NCBI GenBank assembly: GCA_963693365.1
Contig: CAVNZM010000008.1
Span: 4,464,001-4,528,000 of the forward strand
DNA: 64,000 nucleotides
DNA from: Amoebidium appalachense
Taxonomy: Eukaryota > Ichthyosporea
Direction: 5' to 3'
The stretch's first letter is position 1, and the number at the start of each line of letters is the position of its first letter. The notes beneath the pieces were generated by a model. That model was not told the origin of the DNA and ran no database searches. It worked only from the letters and a program-made list of their open reading frames with translations. The translations under genes and the position numbers were made by a program. Positions 61,192 to 64,000 of this stretch are shown piece after piece.

Positions 61192-64000
61192 ATGGATCCA
61201 AACAAAACTGGCGTAAACAAAATCACCATGTGGAAAGGTGAAGGGAAGACTGGTCCCGATAGCAAAACTACCTATTTTCAATGGGAAATCATTTTTCTCG
61301 GCATGATGACCGGCACTAAAGGTGTCCGACTCGTGGATGTTGTCCTTGCTGACAACTACGTCCCCCCTACCACCGTTGCGGTTGACGGTGAACCCCCCTT
61401 CTATGGCTACGGCACTACCGCGGAACTCAAAGAGGCCCGCAATTGCCTCCTGCTCCATATGATACAGAACATCGACCCTTCCGTCCTCACCACCGTTGCC
61501 CAGTACCGTATTGGCATGGACCCTGAACGGGCCATGTGGAAATTCCGTCAACACTATCTCCAAGGCAAACCCGATCAGATCCGCATCCTTCACCGTCAGT
61601 GGGATGCCTGTGCCCTTCAGCCCGGTGAATCATTCACCACCTACCTGAGCCGTCTGCAGACCATCGTGAACCAGCTCCAGTCTCTCCAAGATGAGTCTAT
61701 TCACTTCACTCGTCTAGCTGAGAAGTTCTTCAATGAACTCACCACCAGAGACGACCTCACCCCTGAGTTCAACCGTCTTATCGAAGACTATCACTTCGGT
61801 GATAAGCTATTCCCCGACTTCGAGTCCCTCCATAACCACGTCAAGGGCATCGAGTTACGTCAAGACCTCAAGATGCAACTCCGGAACAACCGTGCCCACC
61901 GTGCCTCCAAGTCCAGCATGGCATTAAATGCCAGTGCTCCCCCCCGTGATCTTCCTCGCCGTGACTTACGCACCCGACTTGACCGTCCCTCTGGCACGGA
62001 CCTCCGAACTCGTCTCTCCCGTCAGCACACCCGATCCCGTTCCCCGCACCGGCCTGCCTTCCGGTCCACGTCTCGTTCCCCCAGTCGTTCCCGTTTCTCG
62101 GGTTCCCGTCGTTCTGATTCCCCGGCTCGTTCTAACACCCCGTCCGTGAAAGAATGCTCCTACTGCCACGAGCCTGATCACACGATCATCGATTGCCCTG
62201 AGCCGAAATGCCGTATGTCCAGACACAACCGTTCCCGTCAAGGCAGTGAGAAATCTGTCTCCTTTGCTTTCTCGGCATACAATGCTAGCTCCGTCCCCGT
62301 GTCCTCCGACCCTGCCTGGGATTCCGGGTGCAACATGACTGTTTGCCCCACCCGTGAGTTCTTCCATGACCTCACTCCCCTTCCGACACCGACTCCCGTT
62401 GCTGCCTTCAATGGCACCCCCGTCTTGGCCACTCACACCGGCCATATCGTCATCAACACCACCACCAAACATGGCACTGCCACCCTTACCATTGAAGCCT
62501 ACTACACCCCGTCTGGCCAAGCCTTCCTCATTTCAACATCCCAAGCTGCTGCCGAATACATCAAGGGTGATTTGAACGATGCCTCCACTCCGTCATTCCT
62601 CTTCGACCGACTCACCGGCCGTCATCTCGTCAACCTCCGTCTACACAACGGTCTGTATTACTTCAAGGACTACACCATTCAACCACCCACTCGTCCTGTG
62701 GCTCTGGCTGCCACTACCAGTGTTAACCCATCCATCTGGCACCATCGTCTGGGGCACCGAGCTATGACCAGCATCAAGGACATGGTGAAACACGACCTTG
62801 TTATTGGTCTCCCATCCTCTGTCCTCGACTGTGATGTTCCTGATTGTCATGGCTGCATTATGGGTAAGACCACCAAGGCTCCGTTCAAGGGTGACCGTCC
62901 TCATTCCAACATCCCCGGTCATGAATGGCATTGGGATTTTTTTGAGCCTACCACAACATCGTACGGAGGTTCCAAGGTTGCTCTCGTCACTGTCTGCCGT
63001 GCCTCTGGACTTGTCAAGATCTACCCGATGGCCGACCGTACCACCACCCTGGATATTCTCACAGCTCACACCAACCTCGTTGCCACCCATGCCCCCTCCA
63101 AAGTTGGTGTTTACCACTTCGACTCCGGCTCTGAGTTCACCTCCAAGGATACCCGTGCTTTTTGCCTCTCCCAGGGCATCAAGGCCAGCTATGCTCCGGT
63201 GGACTGCCCTCAACTGAACGGCTATGTTGAACGACGTATGCGGTTCCTCCAAGAGATTGTCCGTTGCCTCCTCCATCAAGTCCAAGATCAGTCTCTGTCT
63301 CCCAAACTGTGGGCTGAGGCCCTCCAACATGCCGCCTACATCATCAACGTCACCCCGTCCACGACTGCCAATGGTCGTACACCATTCGAGGTTTTCTACG
63401 GTGTCAAACCTGACATCTCCGAGCTCAAAGTGTTCGGTTGCCCTGCCTACACTCACGTGCCAGTCTCTAAACGGAACAAGCTGGCCCCCACCGTCAAACT
63501 CGGCATGTATATCGGCTATGATCTTCAATCACACTGCCACCGGATCTTAATGCCACCACCCATCGTGTCGGCCTCTTCCGTGATGTGATTTTCGACGAAT
63601 CAGCTTATCTCCCGTCCGACATTCCATCAACCTTTCCGACCCCCGACACCACTACTACCTCGACCACCCCACCCCCCACAGTTGACACTGACGATGATGT
63701 TTGTCTGGTGTACTCTGGCCCCCCTCCTGCCATCGTCGTTCCCCCGACACCCCCCCCCCACCGGCCCCCCTGCCCCCGTGCCCGTCCAGCCTGCCGACCC
63801 TCATCCTGCCCCTGGCAACGTCACACCCATCCGACCCGGCTCCCCCGACAATTTCCACTCGGCCCCGTCCAGCCCGGAGGTTGCCCCCCCTGCACTTCCG
63901 AACTTCCAAGTTCCCCCCCCACCGTCTCCACCTACCCCGGTTCCTGCACCCCGTCGTTCTGCCCGTCTCCAGGGCAAGGTTGGACTTCAAGCCACCACCA
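61192..64000 (+). mobile_element. Ty1/copia gag-pol (5' half; continues beyond window)
   Basis: Start chosen at the ATG at 61192 (MDPNKTGVNK) because upstream codons lie in the LTR and leader. Gag has an Arg/Ser-rich region and a CCHC knuckle (CSYCHEPDHTIIDC), then a protease motif (WDSGCN), GAG-pre-integrase HHCC (WHHRLGH ... CDVPDCHGC) and an integrase core (WHWDFFEP, HFDSGSEF, GYVERRMRF). The frame stops at 63588. A one-base change near 63550 restores family-like sequence downstream, and a second frame change falls in the C run at about 63757-63764; after it comes the basic RRSARLQGK segment that normally precedes reverse transcriptase. RT and RNase H would lie to the right. As it stands the pol frame is broken twice. 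Confidence 0.8.

Overview
This looks like nuclear DNA of an intron-rich eukaryote, probably a free-living or non-model protist or other little-studied lineage that I cannot name. Coding sequence sits in short exons (50-400 bp) bounded by GT...AG sites and separated by introns made largely of simple repeats: (CA)n, (CT)n and very long C or G runs. The proteins are eukaryotic: a LACTB-type mitochondrial serine beta-lactamase-like protein, an Abi-like WAVE/SCAR subunit, an SDS3/BRMS1-type Sin3-complex subunit and an F-box/leucine-rich-repeat protein. Mobile DNA is also eukaryotic: Ty1/copia elements, a Penelope-like reverse transcriptase ORF, a MITE and a SINE-like repeat. I saw no prokaryotic operons, rRNA, CRISPR or convincing tRNA. 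Most long open frames in the repeats (poly-Pro, Thr-His, Cys-Val, Ser-Leu, Arg-Glu) are artefacts.

Layout. 0.5-5.2 kb (+): C-terminal half of a LACTB homologue. 6.2-10.4 kb (-): N-terminal half of a LACTB homologue; the two halves do not overlap. 10.4-11.4 kb: regulatory-looking spacer with a strong hairpin. 11.4-12.8 kb (+): small secreted Cys-rich protein with an acidic tail. 13.4-13.9 kb: MITE with 8-bp target duplication. 15.1-20.9 kb (+): Abi-like gene. 21-25.5 kb (+): candidate exons and one unrecognised gene. 25.6-34.0 kb (-): a large unrecognised gene, seven short exons then a 3.7-kb Pro/Thr/Ser-rich terminal region. 35.7-42.0 kb (+): SDS3-like gene. 40.8, 43.0 and 50.7 kb: three copies of a short repeat ending in poly(C). 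45.0-47.1 kb (-): reverse transcriptase ORF. 49.5-54.1 kb (-): F-box/LRR gene. 56.0 kb (+): a paralogous F-box exon cut by retrotransposon DNA. 56.3-60.2 kb (-): decayed copia element. 60.2 kb to the right edge (+): a second copia element, apparently inserted into the first.

How the exon models were made. I joined exons only where translation frame, splice-site consensus and codon phase agree. For LACTB (minus), SDS3, the F-box/LRR gene and the large minus gene, consecutive exon phases fit without adjustment. The Abi gene has at least one unresolved middle exon, and both copia elements and the 3.7-kb exon change frame at or near homopolymer runs, which could be real decay or base-count errors.

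The genes do not form a pathway or cluster. The region is best read as ordinary dispersed eukaryotic genes in which introns and intergenic spaces have been filled by microsatellites and retroelements.
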